This document shows, piece by piece, positions 25,290-34,234 of a stretch of DNA of 64,000 nucleotides. The translations under genes were made by a program, and so were the position numbers. Below the pieces are notes generated by a model. The model did no database searches. It saw nothing but the letters and a program-made list of their open reading frames with translations, and had not been told where the DNA came from. The DNA lies in assembly GCF_020966755.1 (NCBI RefSeq), contig NZ_JAJKFT010000002.1, positions 310,001 to 374,000 of the forward strand, written 5' to 3'. The stretch comes from Blastopirellula sediminis (lineage in GTDB: Bacteria; Planctomycetota; Planctomycetia; Pirellulales; Pirellulaceae). Numbering within the stretch: the stretch's first letter is position 1; every line of letters begins with the position of its first letter.

Positions 25290-25507
25290 TGATTTCTCCC
25301 GCACGTCCTCGAAAAACACCACATCTCGGTCGCATAAACATATTTTCCGATCGATTCATAATAATCAGCACATTTGTCACAAACTACCTAAATACACCAA
25401 AAACCGTTGTCACCCCAGAATTCGCCAACCCTTCACTCCCTTGGCCTGTTTACGATAGGAAGACTGAGGTATCGGCTTTGACTGCGGATTTGGGTTTTCG
25501 GCGCCAA
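25290..25507. promoter_or_regulatory. Divergent upstream region of the epimerase and GT4 units
   Basis: This 218-nt AT-rich spacer must drive both divergent polysaccharide units. It contains the inverted repeat TTTGT-C-ACAAA near 25373-25383. On the minus strand there is a TATTAT stretch about 75 nt from the epimerase start. No complete consensus promoter is evident. Confidence 0.35.
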
Positions 25508-26737
25508 ATGAAGGTCCTGCTTTGCCACGGGTATTACACGCAGAGGGGCGGGGAAGACCTGTCGTTCGAGGATGAGGCGCGGATTCTCGCGCGCAGCGGC
25601 CATACCGTTCTGCAGTACACGATCGACAACAAAGAAGCGGAGCGGATGGGGAAGCTTTCCCTCGCTCGCAACATGCTCTGGAACAAGCGAACGTATCGCG
25701 ACGTTCAAAACATCGTCCGCAGCGAACGCCCTGACGTCGTCCACTGCACCAACACGTTTCCCCTGATGTCGCCGTCGGTCTATTACGCTTGTCGTGAGAC
25801 GAAGACGCCGATCGTGCAATCGCTGCGCAACTACCGCCTGCTTTGTCCGGCCTTCAATTTTCTGCGTGATGGGAAAGTCTGCGAAGCTTGTTTGCAGAAG
25901 AGTTTCGCCTGGCCGGCGGTGCGGTATGGCTGCTATCGAAACAGTCGCTCCGCGTCCGCGATGGTGGCCGCAACGTACGGGCTGCACCGACTGCTGGGGA
26001 CCTGGTCTGCGCGAATTGACATGTACTTCACGCTGACGCAATTCGCACGACAGAAGTTCATCGACGGCGGGATTCCAGCGGAGAAGATCATGGTCAAGGC
26101 GAACTGCGTTGACCCCGACCCCGGACAAGGCGCCGGGCAAGGAGGCTACGTCATCTTCGTCGGTCGGCTCTCTGAAGAAAAAGGTTTGCCCTGCCTGCTG
26201 GAAGCCTGGCGGAAATCGCCCGATCTGCCGCGATTGAAGATCGTCGGCGGAGGACCTTCCGCATCACTGGTCCAAGCGGCGGCGGAAAGCGATCCGCGGA
26301 TCGAACAGGTAGGTCCGCTCTCCCAACCGGAGGTGATGAAACTAGTTGGCGACGCTTCGCTATTGGTTTGCCCTTCGATTTGGTACGAGACCTTTGGCCG
26401 GGTCATCATCGAAGCCTACGCGACAGGAACGCCGGTCGTCGCATCTGATTTAGGGGCGATGTCGGAGTTGATTGAAGATGGAATAACCGGGCATCGTTTC
26501 GTAGCGGGCGACGCCGATGATCTCGCCGCGAAAGTTCGCATGCTGCTCGATCGCAACGATCTGCAAACGACGCTCCGACGGGCCGCACGAGCGAAATACG
26601 AGCAAACCTACACCCCACAGCACAACTACCAACGACTGATCGAGATTTACGAGGCGGCGATCGACTCGCGAGCGACCGCCGGCGTAAATCGAGAATCGTC
26701 GACAAAACGCGGCATCCCCGAGGAGTCCCCTTTGTGA
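25508..26737 (+). CDS. Glycosyltransferase family 4
   Basis: About 409 aa from the ATG at 25508, where MKVLLCHGYY starts a typical GT-B N-terminal strand. A TTG at 25478 with GAGG 9 nt upstream is an alternative start. The C-terminal GT-B domain is clear: GGYVIFVGRLSEEKGLPCLLEAW, LKIVGGGPS, then VCPSIWYETFGRVIIEAYATGTPVVASDLGAMSELI, giving the EX7E motif of retaining GT4 enzymes. It transfers a sugar from a nucleotide donor to a growing lipid-linked glycan in the cytoplasm. Its stop overlaps the next gene's GTG start by 4 nt. Several Cys residues (CPAFNF, VCEACLQKS) sit in the N-terminal half, as in some capsular GT4 proteins. Confidence 0.9.
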   Translation: MKVLLCHGYYTQRGGEDLSFEDEARILARSGHTVLQYTIDNKEAERMGKLSLARNMLWNKRTYRDVQNIVRSERPDVVHCTNTFPLMSPSVYYACRETKTPIVQSLRNYRLLCPAFNFLRDGKVCEACLQKSFAWPAVRYGCYRNSRSASAMVAATYGLHRLLGTWSARIDMYFTLTQFARQKFIDGGIPAEKIMVKANCVDPDPGQGAGQGGYVIFVGRLSEEKGLPCLLEAWRKSPDLPRLKIVGGGPSASLVQAAAESDPRIEQVGPLSQPEVMKLVGDASLLVCPSIWYETFGRVIIEAYATGTPVVASDLGAMSELIEDGITGHRFVAGDADDLAAKVRMLLDRNDLQTTLRRAARAKYEQTYTPQHNYQRLIEIYEAAIDSRATAGVNRESSTKRGIPEESPL

Positions 26738-27540
26738 TTGATTCTGGAAAACATAGCGTCCTGGGCATTCAAGTCGACGCCGTCGATTACGAAGCGGCCG
26801 TTCAGCGCGTGATTACCGCCGCCCATGAGAAGAAGTCGTACATCGTCTCCGCACTCGCCGTCCACGGCGTGATGACCGGCGCTCTCGATGCCGAGCATCG
26901 GAAGCGTCTCAACCAGTTTGACCTGCTGACGCCAGATGGTCAGCCGGTGCGTTGGGCGCTGAACTTGCTCCACCGGGCCAAGCTTTCCGATCGCGTCTAC
27001 GGCCCGAACATGATGCTCCGAATTTGCGAGCGGGCCGCCGCGGAGAATCTTTCGGTCCTCTTTTTCGGCGGTACTCCGGAAATGCTGGATCTGCTAGAAG
27101 AACGCCTCACCGAGCGGATGCCCGGTTTGCGAGTCGCAGGCAAGATCCCTTCGCAGTTTCGCCAACTGAATGAAGAGGAAGCCGAGGAGTTGGCGGTGCA
27201 GATCGAAAAGACGGGCGCAGACATCACGTTCGTTGGAATCGGTTGCCCGCGACAAGAGATTTGGGCGTATGAATATCGGGAACGTCTCTCGTGCCCGATC
27301 ATCGCCGTCGGCGCCGCGTTTCCCTTTCACGCCGGTCAGCTCTCCCAAGCCCCGCCGACGCTGCAAAAGTATGGGCTCGAATGGGCCTATCGTCTGGTCT
27401 GCGAACCGCGCCGACTTTGGCGGCGATACCTCTACCTCAATCCGCTTTACGTCGGCATGTTACTTTGCCAGGCGACTGGTATCCGAAAGTACGATCGGGA
27501 AGACGCCGGTCCGCCGCCGGAGAAACTGCGGTTCGGTTAG
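26734..27540 (+). CDS. WecG/TagA/CpsF-family glycosyltransferase (GT26)
   Basis: A 268-aa protein with a GTG start in a GTGA overlap with the GT4 stop. The family pattern is complete: VSALAVHGVMTGALD, then LLTPDGQPVRWALNLL, LFFGGTPEMLDLLEERL, VGIGCPRQEIWAYEY and the C-terminal GLEWAYRLVCEPRRLWRRYL. GT26 enzymes add N-acetylmannosamine-type or glucosyl residues to lipid-linked acceptors at the membrane. The D in PDGQP is the likely catalytic base. It is the last gene of the polysaccharide locus. A strong hairpin lies about 210 nt after its stop. Confidence 0.92.
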   Translation: MIDSGKHSVLGIQVDAVDYEAAVQRVITAAHEKKSYIVSALAVHGVMTGALDAEHRKRLNQFDLLTPDGQPVRWALNLLHRAKLSDRVYGPNMMLRICERAAAENLSVLFFGGTPEMLDLLEERLTERMPGLRVAGKIPSQFRQLNEEEAEELAVQIEKTGADITFVGIGCPRQEIWAYEYRERLSCPIIAVGAAFPFHAGQLSQAPPTLQKYGLEWAYRLVCEPRRLWRRYLYLNPLYVGMLLCQATGIRKYDREDAGPPPEKLRFG

Positions 27541-27902
27541 CGGCTGAATCATTTGTCCGTCGTTTTCGCCGACTTTACTTTTCGCTTCCTTATCCTCGCG
27601 CTTTGCGCCAAGTATTCTCGGTGTTGCAGAGCATCTAGCAAAAGAATGGGGGGAGAACTGGGGGAAAGTGCACCCTAAGTTCCTGCCGTTTCCCCCATGT
27701 TGAACGCTGATTTCCGTGGGGAAGAAATGCCCGAGCGGCCGGCCCTATTTGCCAGTTTCCTGCTTGTCGTTTGGGCAGGAAAAACTGGAAGCTTGTCTGC
27801 GTTTTTTGTTTAATGAAGGACGCTCCCTTCGACCCGCTTCCACATCTGGTGGAGACTGGTTTCCCATCGTCGGCATTCCTTCCCCCACGGTTCGGCCTAG
27901 AA
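27541..27902 (+). promoter_or_regulatory. Spacer between the polysaccharide locus and the first PSCyt gene, with two hairpins
   Basis: This 362-nt spacer holds two strong inverted repeats. One pairs GGGGGAAA (27660-27667) with TTTCCCCC (27689-27696). The other pairs CCAGTTTCCTGC (27752-27763) with the stretch 27775-27788, leaving a 2-nt A bulge and an 11-nt loop. A T-run follows at 27802-27807. The second may end transcription of the polysaccharide genes. I found neither a consensus promoter nor the promoter box seen before the other two PSCyt genes. Confidence 0.45.
27752..27788 (+). terminator. Candidate terminator of the polysaccharide locus
   Basis: A 12-bp inverted repeat with a 2-nt bulge and an 11-nt loop lies about 210 nt after the WecG-type gene. 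TTTTTT follows 13 nt after the stem, farther than in a classical intrinsic terminator, so termination is likely but not certain. Confidence 0.4.
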
Positions 27903-30728
27903 ATGCATTGCAAGCGAAGCGTTTTGCGGTGTTGGGTACCTTCTGGCGCCGCCATTGGCGCGATTGGTTTCACTCTCTTCGTCATCATGCTTGCTGCGAC
28001 TCGCTTGTCGTCGGCGGCAGAGACGTCGTCCGATACGAAAGCGGACGAGTTGGCCGCAAAGGTGGCGATCCTCTTCCAGCAAAAGTGCCTGGCATGCCAT
28101 GGCGCCAAGCCGGACGACATCAAAGGAGAGTACGACCTCACCAATCGGGCGGCGCTACTCCGCGGCGGCGAATCGGGGGACGCGGCGGTTATTCCTGGCG
28201 AGGCCGAAAAGAGTCCGTTGTTCCTGGCGATCTGCTGGGATGAGTTGGAGATGCCTCCCAAAGAAAACGATCGGCTTACCAAAGACGAAATCAAACTGGT
28301 TCGCCAGTGGATCGACGCCGGAGCGCGCTGGCCCGAAAGCGGCGCAGAATTTACCAAGATGACGGCGGCGCCTCAGAAAGAGGCCGATTGGTCGCAACCA
28401 CGAGAGGATGGCCGCGCGGTTCAGACCAGCGGAGGACTTTCGCCGCAGTGGAACAATCGTTTGTATGCCGCGGAGGATCTATGGGCTTATCAACCGATCT
28501 CGACGCCCAAGATTCCAACCGGCGGCGCCGCGCATCCGGTCGATGCGTTTCTCGAACAGAAACTGGTGGAACAAGGGTTAAGGCCGGCCGAGGAAGTCGA
28601 TCCACGAACCTTCGTTCGCCGGATCACGTTCGACTTGACCGGTTTGCCCCCGACGCCGGAGGAGATTGAGCAGTATTTGCAGGAAGTCGCCGCCGGAGAG
28701 GATGCGAAAGAGCGTCTAATCGATCGCCTGCTCGCCAAGCCGCAGTATGGCGAACAGATGGCGCGGCATTGGCTCGATGTCGTTCGCTACGCCGACACCG
28801 CAGGCTTTGCGAACGATTTCGAACGTCCCAACGCCTGGCGATACCGCGACTACGTTATTCGCAGCTTCAACAGCGATCGACCCTTCGATCAATTTGTGCG
28901 GCAACAGATTGCCGGCGATCAATTGGAACCTGACGATTCGGAAAGCTTGATCGCCACCGGCTATTTACGAATGGGGCCTTGGGAACATACCGCGATGACG
29001 GTCGCGGCCGAAACACGGCAGCACTTTTTGGATGACGTCACGCATAGCGTGGGGGTGACGTTCCTCGGACAAGGTCTCCGCTGTGCGCGATGCCACGATC
29101 ACAAGTTCGATCCGGTTCCAACGCGTGACTACTACCAGATCCAAGCGGTCTTCGCTCCTGTCCAATTTGCCGAACGCGATCTCCCTTTCTTGCCGGTTTT
29201 AAACACCAAGGCCGATCTGACTAGCCAAGAGGCGCTCCAGATCTTAAGCAAGTTTGAAACGGAGCAAGAAAAAGAGGCGAACCAGCGACTCGAGAGTCTG
29301 CGTCAGGAACTCCTCGCGGAGTATCAAGTCCAAGAGAAATCGGAGCTTCCGCCCGACGCTCAAGAACGACTCCGCAAAGAGGAAGATCGCGCCGATGCGA
29401 TTCGCCGCAAGAACCGCAAGCACAAAATGTTTTACGCCAAAGCGATGATTCGGCTGGAGCCGCTGGCTTATTCCGTCTACAACGGCCCGACGAATAACTA
29501 TTCTTCGAATCCCGCCAAGACGCCGATGCCGAAGGAAAAAGATCGGCAGGGGAACTGCGAGCCGACCTATATCTTGACCGGCGGTTCGCTCGCGACGCCG
29601 AGTGATGAAGTTTCACCGGGCGTCTTGAGTGTGGTGAACGCCACCGTTCCTGAACTCGAACCGCTTGCAGCGATACCCACAACAACGAGCGGTCGTCGCG
29701 TCGCGTTCGCTGACTGGGTGGTCGCCGAGCAGAATCCGCTGACCGCCCGCGTGATCGTCAATCGCGTTTGGCAGATGCATTTCGGCAAGGGGATCGTCGC
29801 GACTCCGAACAACTTCGGCAAGATGGGGGATCGCCCGAGTCATCCGGAACTGCTGGATTGGTTGGCCGCGTGGTTTATCGAACATGACTGGTCGATCAAG
29901 CAGTTGCATCATTTGATCCTCACCTCGTCCGCCTACTCGCGCAGCTCGCTCCATCCCGACTTGGAGCAACTATCGGTCGCCGATCCCAACAATAAGCTGC
30001 TGGCCTATTTTCCGGCACGCCGATTGGCGGCCGAAGAGATTCGGGACTCAATGCTCGCTATTTCCGGCGAACTGAACCCGGAGCAGGGGGGCCCCGGCGT
30101 CTTCCCCGAAATCAACTGGGACATCGCGCATCAGGTACGCTATACGATGGGAACCCCGGCCAACGCGTGGCAACCATCGCCGCGGAGAGCCGATCGCAAC
30201 CGTCGCACGATATACGCTTTCCGCCAGCGAACACTTTCGGACCCGATGCTGGACGTCTTTGATCGCCCCGATGCTGAAAACTCGTGCGAACGCCGCAATC
30301 AAACGACCGTCTCGCCGCAGGTCTTCGCCCTGTTCAATAGCGGCTTTTCGCAAGATCGCGCGGTCGCGCTTGCGCAGAAGATTTCGCAGCAGTCGACTTC
30401 GCCGGAAAGCCAAGTTGAGCTAGCCTTTCTGGCCGTTTATGGGCGGAGCCCGTCTGGCGAAGAAGTCAAACAATGCTTGGCGTATCTCGACGCCATGGAG
30501 GCTCATTTGCAGGAGCATCCAACGCAGCCGATCATCCAGCCGACCGAGTTGTTTCGAACGATGTATGACGAAGCGTCAGGGGGAACGTTCAACTATGTCG
30601 AGCCGCTCCCCGGCATGAATAACTATGAGTACGACCTCAAGCCGTGGGACGTCTCGGTAGAGACCCAGGCGCTGGCCGACTTGTGTTTGGTCCTCTTCAA
30701 TTCCAACGAGTTCGTCTACGTACGCTAA
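27903..30728 (+). CDS. PSCyt1/DUF1549/DUF1553 secreted protein (copy 1)
   Basis: About 941 aa from the ATG at 27903. This gives a signal peptide (hydrophobic IGAIGFTLFVIMLAATRLSSAAE); upstream ATG (27813) and TTG (27771) starts would bury it. The PSCyt1 domain contains CLACHG near residue 61, a c-type haem motif. DUF1549 follows with VRRITFDLTGLPPTPEEI, HWLDVVRYADTAGF and a second Cxx[17 protein letters not shown]1553 contains NPLTARVIVNRVWQMHFGKG, LILTSSAYSRSS and RRLAAEEIRDSMLAISGEL, ending LFNSNEFVYVR. A charged coiled-coil insert lies about 440-520. The pairing with a DUF1501 gene 15 nt downstream is the planctomycete hallmark. It is inferred to be exported and may carry haem. The biochemical role remains unsettled; polymer or sugar oxidation has been suggested by context only. 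Confidence 0.9.
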   Translation: MHCKRSVLRCWVPSGAAIGAIGFTLFVIMLAATRLSSAAETSSDTKADELAAKVAILFQQKCLACHGAKPDDIKGEYDLTNRAALLRGGESGDAAVIPGEAEKSPLFLAICWDELEMPPKENDRLTKDEIKLVRQWIDAGARWPESGAEFTKMTAAPQKEADWSQPREDGRAVQTSGGLSPQWNNRLYAAEDLWAYQPISTPKIPTGGAAHPVDAFLEQKLVEQGLRPAEEVDPRTFVRRITFDLTGLPPTPEEIEQYLQEVAAGEDAKERLIDRLLAKPQYGEQMARHWLDVVRYADTAGFANDFERPNAWRYRDYVIRSFNSDRPFDQFVRQQIAGDQLEPDDSESLIATGYLRMGPWEHTAMTVAAETRQHFLDDVTHSVGVTFLGQGLRCARCHDHKFDPVPTRDYYQIQAVFAPVQFAERDLPFLPVLNTKADLTSQEALQILSKFETEQEKEANQRLESLRQELLAEYQVQEKSELPPDAQERLRKEEDRADAIRRKNRKHKMFYAKAMIRLEPLAYSVYNGPTNNYSSNPAKTPMPKEKDRQGNCEPTYILTGGSLATPSDEVSPGVLSVVNATVPELEPLAAIPTTTSGRRVAFADWVVAEQNPLTARVIVNRVWQMHFGKGIVATPNNFGKMGDRPSHPELLDWLAAWFIEHDWSIKQLHHLILTSSAYSRSSLHPDLEQLSVADPNNKLLAYFPARRLAAEEIRDSMLAISGELNPEQGGPGVFPEINWDIAHQVRYTMGTPANAWQPSPRRADRNRRTIYAFRQRTLSDPMLDVFDRPDAENSCERRNQTTVSPQVFALFNSGFSQDRAVALAQKISQQSTSPESQVELAFLAVYGRSPSGEEVKQCLAYLDAMEAHLQEHPTQPIIQPTELFRTMYDEASGGTFNYVEPLPGMNNYEYDLKPWDVSVETQALADLCLVLFNSNEFVYVR

Positions 30729-30743
30729 CGGAAACGTAACGAT

Positions 30744-32141
30744 ATGCCTTTCTCCCAAGTACGTCGCGATTTTCTCTACGGGCTGGGCGCGTCACTCGGC
30801 GCCGTCGCGTTCAATTCGCTGTTGGCGGACGAAGCGTCGCAGCGAGATCCGCTCGCCGCGCGCCAAGGGCATCACCCCGCGAAGGCGAAGTCTTGCATTT
30901 TCATCTTCCTGGAAGGGGGACCGAGCCATATCGATACGTTTGATCCGAAGCCGGAGCTCGAGAAACTTCACATGAAGGAGTTCGTGCGGAAGGATCAATT
31001 CGCGTCCGGCATGGCGAGCGGAAAACGGTACTACATCAAAAGCCCCTTCACCTTCTCTCCCCGCGGCAAGTCGGGGCTGGTAATGTCGGACCAGTTTCGA
31101 CATCTCGGCCAGGTCGCCGATGAGCTCTGCATTTATCATGGCTGCCAGGGGGAATCGATTGATCATCCGACTGCGTGCTATCACATGAACACGGGAAATC
31201 GCTTTGGAGGCGATCCCGCGATGGGCGCGTGGACGACTTACGGACTCGGGACCGAAAACCAGAACTTGCCGGCCTTCGTTGTGCTGCCTGAGGTCGCCTA
31301 TCCGCAGGGTGGCGCCGCCAATTGGTCCAACGGTTTTCTCTCGCCGACCTATCAGGGAACGCCGCTGCGCGCGAGTGGAGATCCGATTCTCGACTTGCGT
31401 CCGCAGCCGGGCGTCACCGAGTGGCGGCAGCGGAAGAACCTCGATCTGCTCGCCAGTCTCAATGCGGCCGATCAAGTGCGCTATCCGCAACATCAGGAAC
31501 TAGCGGCTCGGATGGACGCCTACGAGTTGGCCTTCCGCATGCAGGCCGAAGTGCCCGGCATTGTCGACCTGAAATCGGAAACGGAGGCGACGCTCGAAGC
31601 GTACGGACTCAACAATCCCGAGACCGAAAGCGTCGGCCGGCGTTGTCTGCTGGCGCGGCGACTGGTCGAGTCAGGCGTCCGCTTCGTCCAAATCTGGATC
31701 GGCGGTTGGGATTCGCACGACTATCTAGAGCGATCGCACTCCGCGCGGATTCGGGCCTTCGATCAACCGGTCGCGGCGCTAGTGGCCGATCTTCGCAGTC
31801 GCGGATTGCTCGACGAAACGCTGGTCGTCTGCACCGGCGAGTTTGGACGTTCTCCGGACAATGGAGTTCGCGGAGGGGAAAATAAGGTCGGGCGCGATCA
31901 CAACGCCAAGGCGATGTCGATGTGGATGGCCGGCGGCGGCGTGAAGCGGGGAGAACGAATCGGCGCGACCGACGAAATCGGCGGCTCCGCGGTCGAAGTG
32001 GTCCATCCCATTCGCGACGTTCATTGCACGTTGTTGCACCTGCTGGGGCTCAACGACAATAAGCTGACCTTCTTCCACGAAGGACGCTACAAGCAACTGA
32101 GCCAAATCGGCGGTAGCGTCATCAAGGAAATCATAGCCTAA
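30744..32141 (+). CDS. DUF1501 protein, Tat-type signal (copy 1)
   Basis: A 465-aa protein. A twin-arginine motif RRDFLYG with the hydrophobic stretch LGASLGAVAFNSLLA marks a Tat signal. The DUF1501 body follows: CIFIFLEGGPSHIDTFDPKPEL, YHGCQGESIDHPTACYHMNTG, LLARRLVESGVRFVQIWIGGWDSH, LDETLVVCTGEFGRSPDN and GRDHNAKAMSMWMAGGGVKRG. The His/Asp pattern resembles the alkaline phosphatase/sulfatase superfamily, so a metal-binding hydrolase-like fold is likely. It is the second gene of the pair and converges with the XylR-type regulator, leaving only 2 nt between the two stop codons. Confidence 0.92.
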   Translation: MPFSQVRRDFLYGLGASLGAVAFNSLLADEASQRDPLAARQGHHPAKAKSCIFIFLEGGPSHIDTFDPKPELEKLHMKEFVRKDQFASGMASGKRYYIKSPFTFSPRGKSGLVMSDQFRHLGQVADELCIYHGCQGESIDHPTACYHMNTGNRFGGDPAMGAWTTYGLGTENQNLPAFVVLPEVAYPQGGAANWSNGFLSPTYQGTPLRASGDPILDLRPQPGVTEWRQRKNLDLLASLNAADQVRYPQHQELAARMDAYELAFRMQAEVPGIVDLKSETEATLEAYGLNNPETESVGRRCLLARRLVESGVRFVQIWIGGWDSHDYLERSHSARIRAFDQPVAALVADLRSRGLLDETLVVCTGEFGRSPDNGVRGGENKVGRDHNAKAMSMWMAGGGVKRGERIGATDEIGGSAVEVVHPIRDVHCTLLHLLGLNDNKLTFFHEGRYKQLSQIGGSVIKEIIA

Positions 32142-32143
32142 CG

Positions 32144-33316
32144 CTACGACGTCGGCGACCGCTGTCGGCGATACTCACCAGGCGTCTGGCCGGTTGTTTG
32201 GCGGAAGACGGTAGCGAGGTACTGAACCGACGCAAATCCCGTCTGCTGGGCGATCGCAGCCAACGTGTGGTCGGTCGTGGCCAGCAGATCTTTGGTGAAG
32301 TTCAGGCGCACCCGTTCGATTTCGTCATGCACTGTGCGGCGCAGGATTTGTTTGAAACGGTTGTCGAGCGTGGATCGCGACAGGTCGACCGCTTTGGCGA
32401 CATCCATTACTTGAATCCCGTCGCCGATGTTGCTGCGAATGAACTTCACGGCGCGGGCGACCTCTTGATCGGCGATCGCAATGGTGCTGGTCGACTCGCG
32501 CGGTACGATGCCGATCGGCTCGATCGCCAGCGTCCGTCGCCGCTTCGACACCGCCTTGCCAAGCATCAGGTCATTCAGCAAGTTCGCCGATTCGTAACCG
32601 ATCTTGTCGGTGCCAAGCGAGATGCTCGACAGGGCAGGGGTCGTCAGGTCGCACATCAGTTCGTCATTGTCGACGCCGAGGATCCCCACGTCTTGCGGAA
32701 TGCGCAGTCCCAAACGGCGACACCCTTCCAATACGTGACGAGCCCGCGCGTCATTGCAGGCGAAGATCGCGACCGGCAGCGAGAGCGTTTCGAGCCACTT
32801 GCAGATTTCGGTCTGGACCGACTCCCACTGCCGCGCAGTCGTATGACGGCCGTAAAACTCAGAACAGGAAAAGCCCTGATCGCGAACCGACTCGGCGAAC
32901 GCTTTCCCCCGAATTCGCACCCAGGGATTGAAGAGCGTACGGCGAATACCGCAATAACCAAAGTTGGCGTAGCCTTGATTCATCAGATGGTCGGCCGCGA
33001 TCTGGGCGACCACCGGATTGTCCGACGTAACGTATGGCGACTTGAACCTCCAAGCCGGGTCGAGCACCCCGCCGCCAATGTTAACCAGCGGCGTCTTGAT
33101 GCCGTCGACTGCTTCCAAGACGTTTGGATCGTCCAAGTCGGCGATGATGCCGTCGCCGCGCCAATGGATGAGGTTCGGCACTTTCGCGAGCGGCTCGTCT
33201 TCGACATAGAGTCGCCAGTTACCGCGCTGGCGCGTGAAACGAGAGATCCCAGCGACCACCTTGCGGCCGTACGGCTTGTTGACGTTCAGGATCAGAGCGA
33301 CTTCGCGTTTGGCCAT
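32144..33316 (-). CDS. XylR-type AraC-family transcriptional regulator
   Basis: About 390 aa from the ATG at 33316, where MAKREVALILNVNKPYGRKVV begins the periplasmic-binding-protein-like sensor domain; the longer frame upstream has no protein character. The sensor domain runs through HWRGDGIIADLDD, VGILGVDNDELMCDLTTPALSSISLGTDKIG, then the AraC double helix-turn-helix (about residues 285-385) with VMDVAKAVDLSRSTLDNRFKQ and LAAIAQQTGFASVQYLATVFRQTTGQTPGEYRR. XylR-type regulators bind a sugar and activate catabolic genes. It is divergent from the HPS-family gene and probably controls that cluster. A TATAAT lies about 50 nt upstream of its start. Confidence 0.93.
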   Translation of the reverse strand: MAKREVALILNVNKPYGRKVVAGISRFTRQRGNWRLYVEDEPLAKVPNLIHWRGDGIIADLDDPNVLEAVDGIKTPLVNIGGGVLDPAWRFKSPYVTSDNPVVAQIAADHLMNQGYANFGYCGIRRTLFNPWVRIRGKAFAESVRDQGFSCSEFYGRHTTARQWESVQTEICKWLETLSLPVAIFACNDARARHVLEGCRRLGLRIPQDVGILGVDNDELMCDLTTPALSSISLGTDKIGYESANLLNDLMLGKAVSKRRRTLAIEPIGIVPRESTSTIAIADQEVARAVKFIRSNIGDGIQVMDVAKAVDLSRSTLDNRFKQILRRTVHDEIERVRLNFTKDLLATTDHTLAAIAQQTGFASVQYLATVFRQTTGQTPGEYRRQRSPTS

Positions 33317-33529
33317 GGTAGCGGTCGAGTAGCTGTTCTCAGGCGGTCTATCTGGATAACCAAATATTATAAACAGTTTCCAATATTCCAGAATGGAGAA
33401 TTTCGGCCGCGGCGTGCTACATTGAGCGAGTCGCGACTCGGCAAGCCCCGAAATTTGCCGCCGACCGCTTCTCATCCGACGCCAAAATGACCGCACGGCG
33501 TCGAATTTCCCCTGCTACGAAAGTCCATC
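33317..33529. promoter_or_regulatory. Divergent regulatory region of the sugar cluster
   Basis: This 213-nt region separates the XylR-type regulator from the HPS-family gene. It holds TATAAT on the minus strand (33371 down to 33366), a likely -10 for the regulator, though no good -35 is seen. AT-rich repeats with ATTCCA/TGGAGAAT follow near 33385-33402, then a perfect palindrome at 33427-33440. All are plausible contact sites for the regulator. Confidence 0.5.
33427..33440. promoter_or_regulatory. Perfect 14-bp palindrome, candidate operator
   Basis: CGAGTCGCGACTCG is fully self-complementary and lies about 90 nt upstream of the HPS-family ATG, between divergent genes. AraC/XylR-family activators usually bind direct or imperfect repeats, so this site might also serve another regulator. 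Chance in GC-rich DNA is possible. Confidence 0.35.
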
Positions 33530-34222
33530 ATGCGTCCGATTGTGCAAATCTCGCTTGACCTCACGAATATCGATGAGGCCCTGGAAACGGCGGAGCTGGC
33601 GATGCGAGCCGGCGTCGATTGGCTCGAGGCCGGAACTCCCCTCATTTTGGCCGAAGGGCTGCACGGGGTCCGTGCGCTCCGGGCCGCATTTCCCAAGACT
33701 CCGATCGTCGCCGACCTGAAGACGATGGACGGCGGCTATCTGGAAGCGGAAATGATGGCGAAAGCCGGTGCAACGCACGTCGTGGTGATGGCCCGCGCTC
33801 ACGAAGAGACGATCCGCTGCGTCGTCAAAGCGGGCGCCGATTTCGGCTGCCAGGTGATGGGGGACAATATGGTCTGCGAGGACATGGTCGCCGGCGCGAA
33901 ATGGCTGGAAGACCTTGGTTGCGACTACGTCATTCATCACATCGGTTATGACGAGCGCCGCGGTATTGCGGCGCGTGGATTGCGCATGCCGAGTCCCCTC
34001 GATCAACTGCGGGAAGTGGTCAACGCGGTGAAGATTCCGGTGCAAGCGGTCGGCGGCTTGTCGCTTGAGCAAGCGATTGCCTGTCCGTCGTACGGCGCTC
34101 CGCTGGTGGTGCTGGGAGCTCCGCTGACGATCGACGCCGACGCCTTTAAGACGGCCGACGGCAATCTGGAAGCTTCGCTCAAGCTGATCTGCGACGCCAT
34201 TCACGCCCACGAAGACGTATAG
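33530..34222 (+). CDS. 3-hexulose-6-phosphate synthase / keto-gulonate-phosphate decarboxylase family protein
   Basis: A 230-aa TIM barrel of the OMP-decarboxylase suprafamily. Strand ends match the HPS/KGPDC group: VQISLDLTNIDEALETAE, LEAGTPLILAEGLHGVRAL, IVADLKTMDGGYLEAEMM (the DxKxxD motif), VMGDNMVCEDM, YVIHHIGYDERR and VQAVGGLSLEQA. HPS joins formaldehyde to ribulose 5-phosphate, while relatives decarboxylate 3-keto-6-phosphogulonate; the sequence alone does not decide. No 6-phospho-3-hexuloisomerase gene is adjacent, and the neighbours are sugar dehydrogenases. A sugar-phosphate aldolase or decarboxylase step in a catabolic route is therefore likelier than formaldehyde fixation. It is the first gene of the four-gene unit. 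Confidence 0.85.
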   Translation: MRPIVQISLDLTNIDEALETAELAMRAGVDWLEAGTPLILAEGLHGVRALRAAFPKTPIVADLKTMDGGYLEAEMMAKAGATHVVVMARAHEETIRCVVKAGADFGCQVMGDNMVCEDMVAGAKWLEDLGCDYVIHHIGYDERRGIAARGLRMPSPLDQLREVVNAVKIPVQAVGGLSLEQAIACPSYGAPLVVLGAPLTIDADAFKTADGNLEASLKLICDAIHAHEDV

Positions 34223-34234
34223 GACCCTCCAGAC

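Noticed and set aside
27635-28357. 240-aa minus-strand frame at the start of the first PSCyt gene
   Set aside because: Overlaps the signal peptide and haem motif of the real gene; no domain pattern.
33530-34222. Ribulose monophosphate formaldehyde fixation
   Set aside because: The partner hexuloisomerase is missing and all neighbours point to sugar catabolism.
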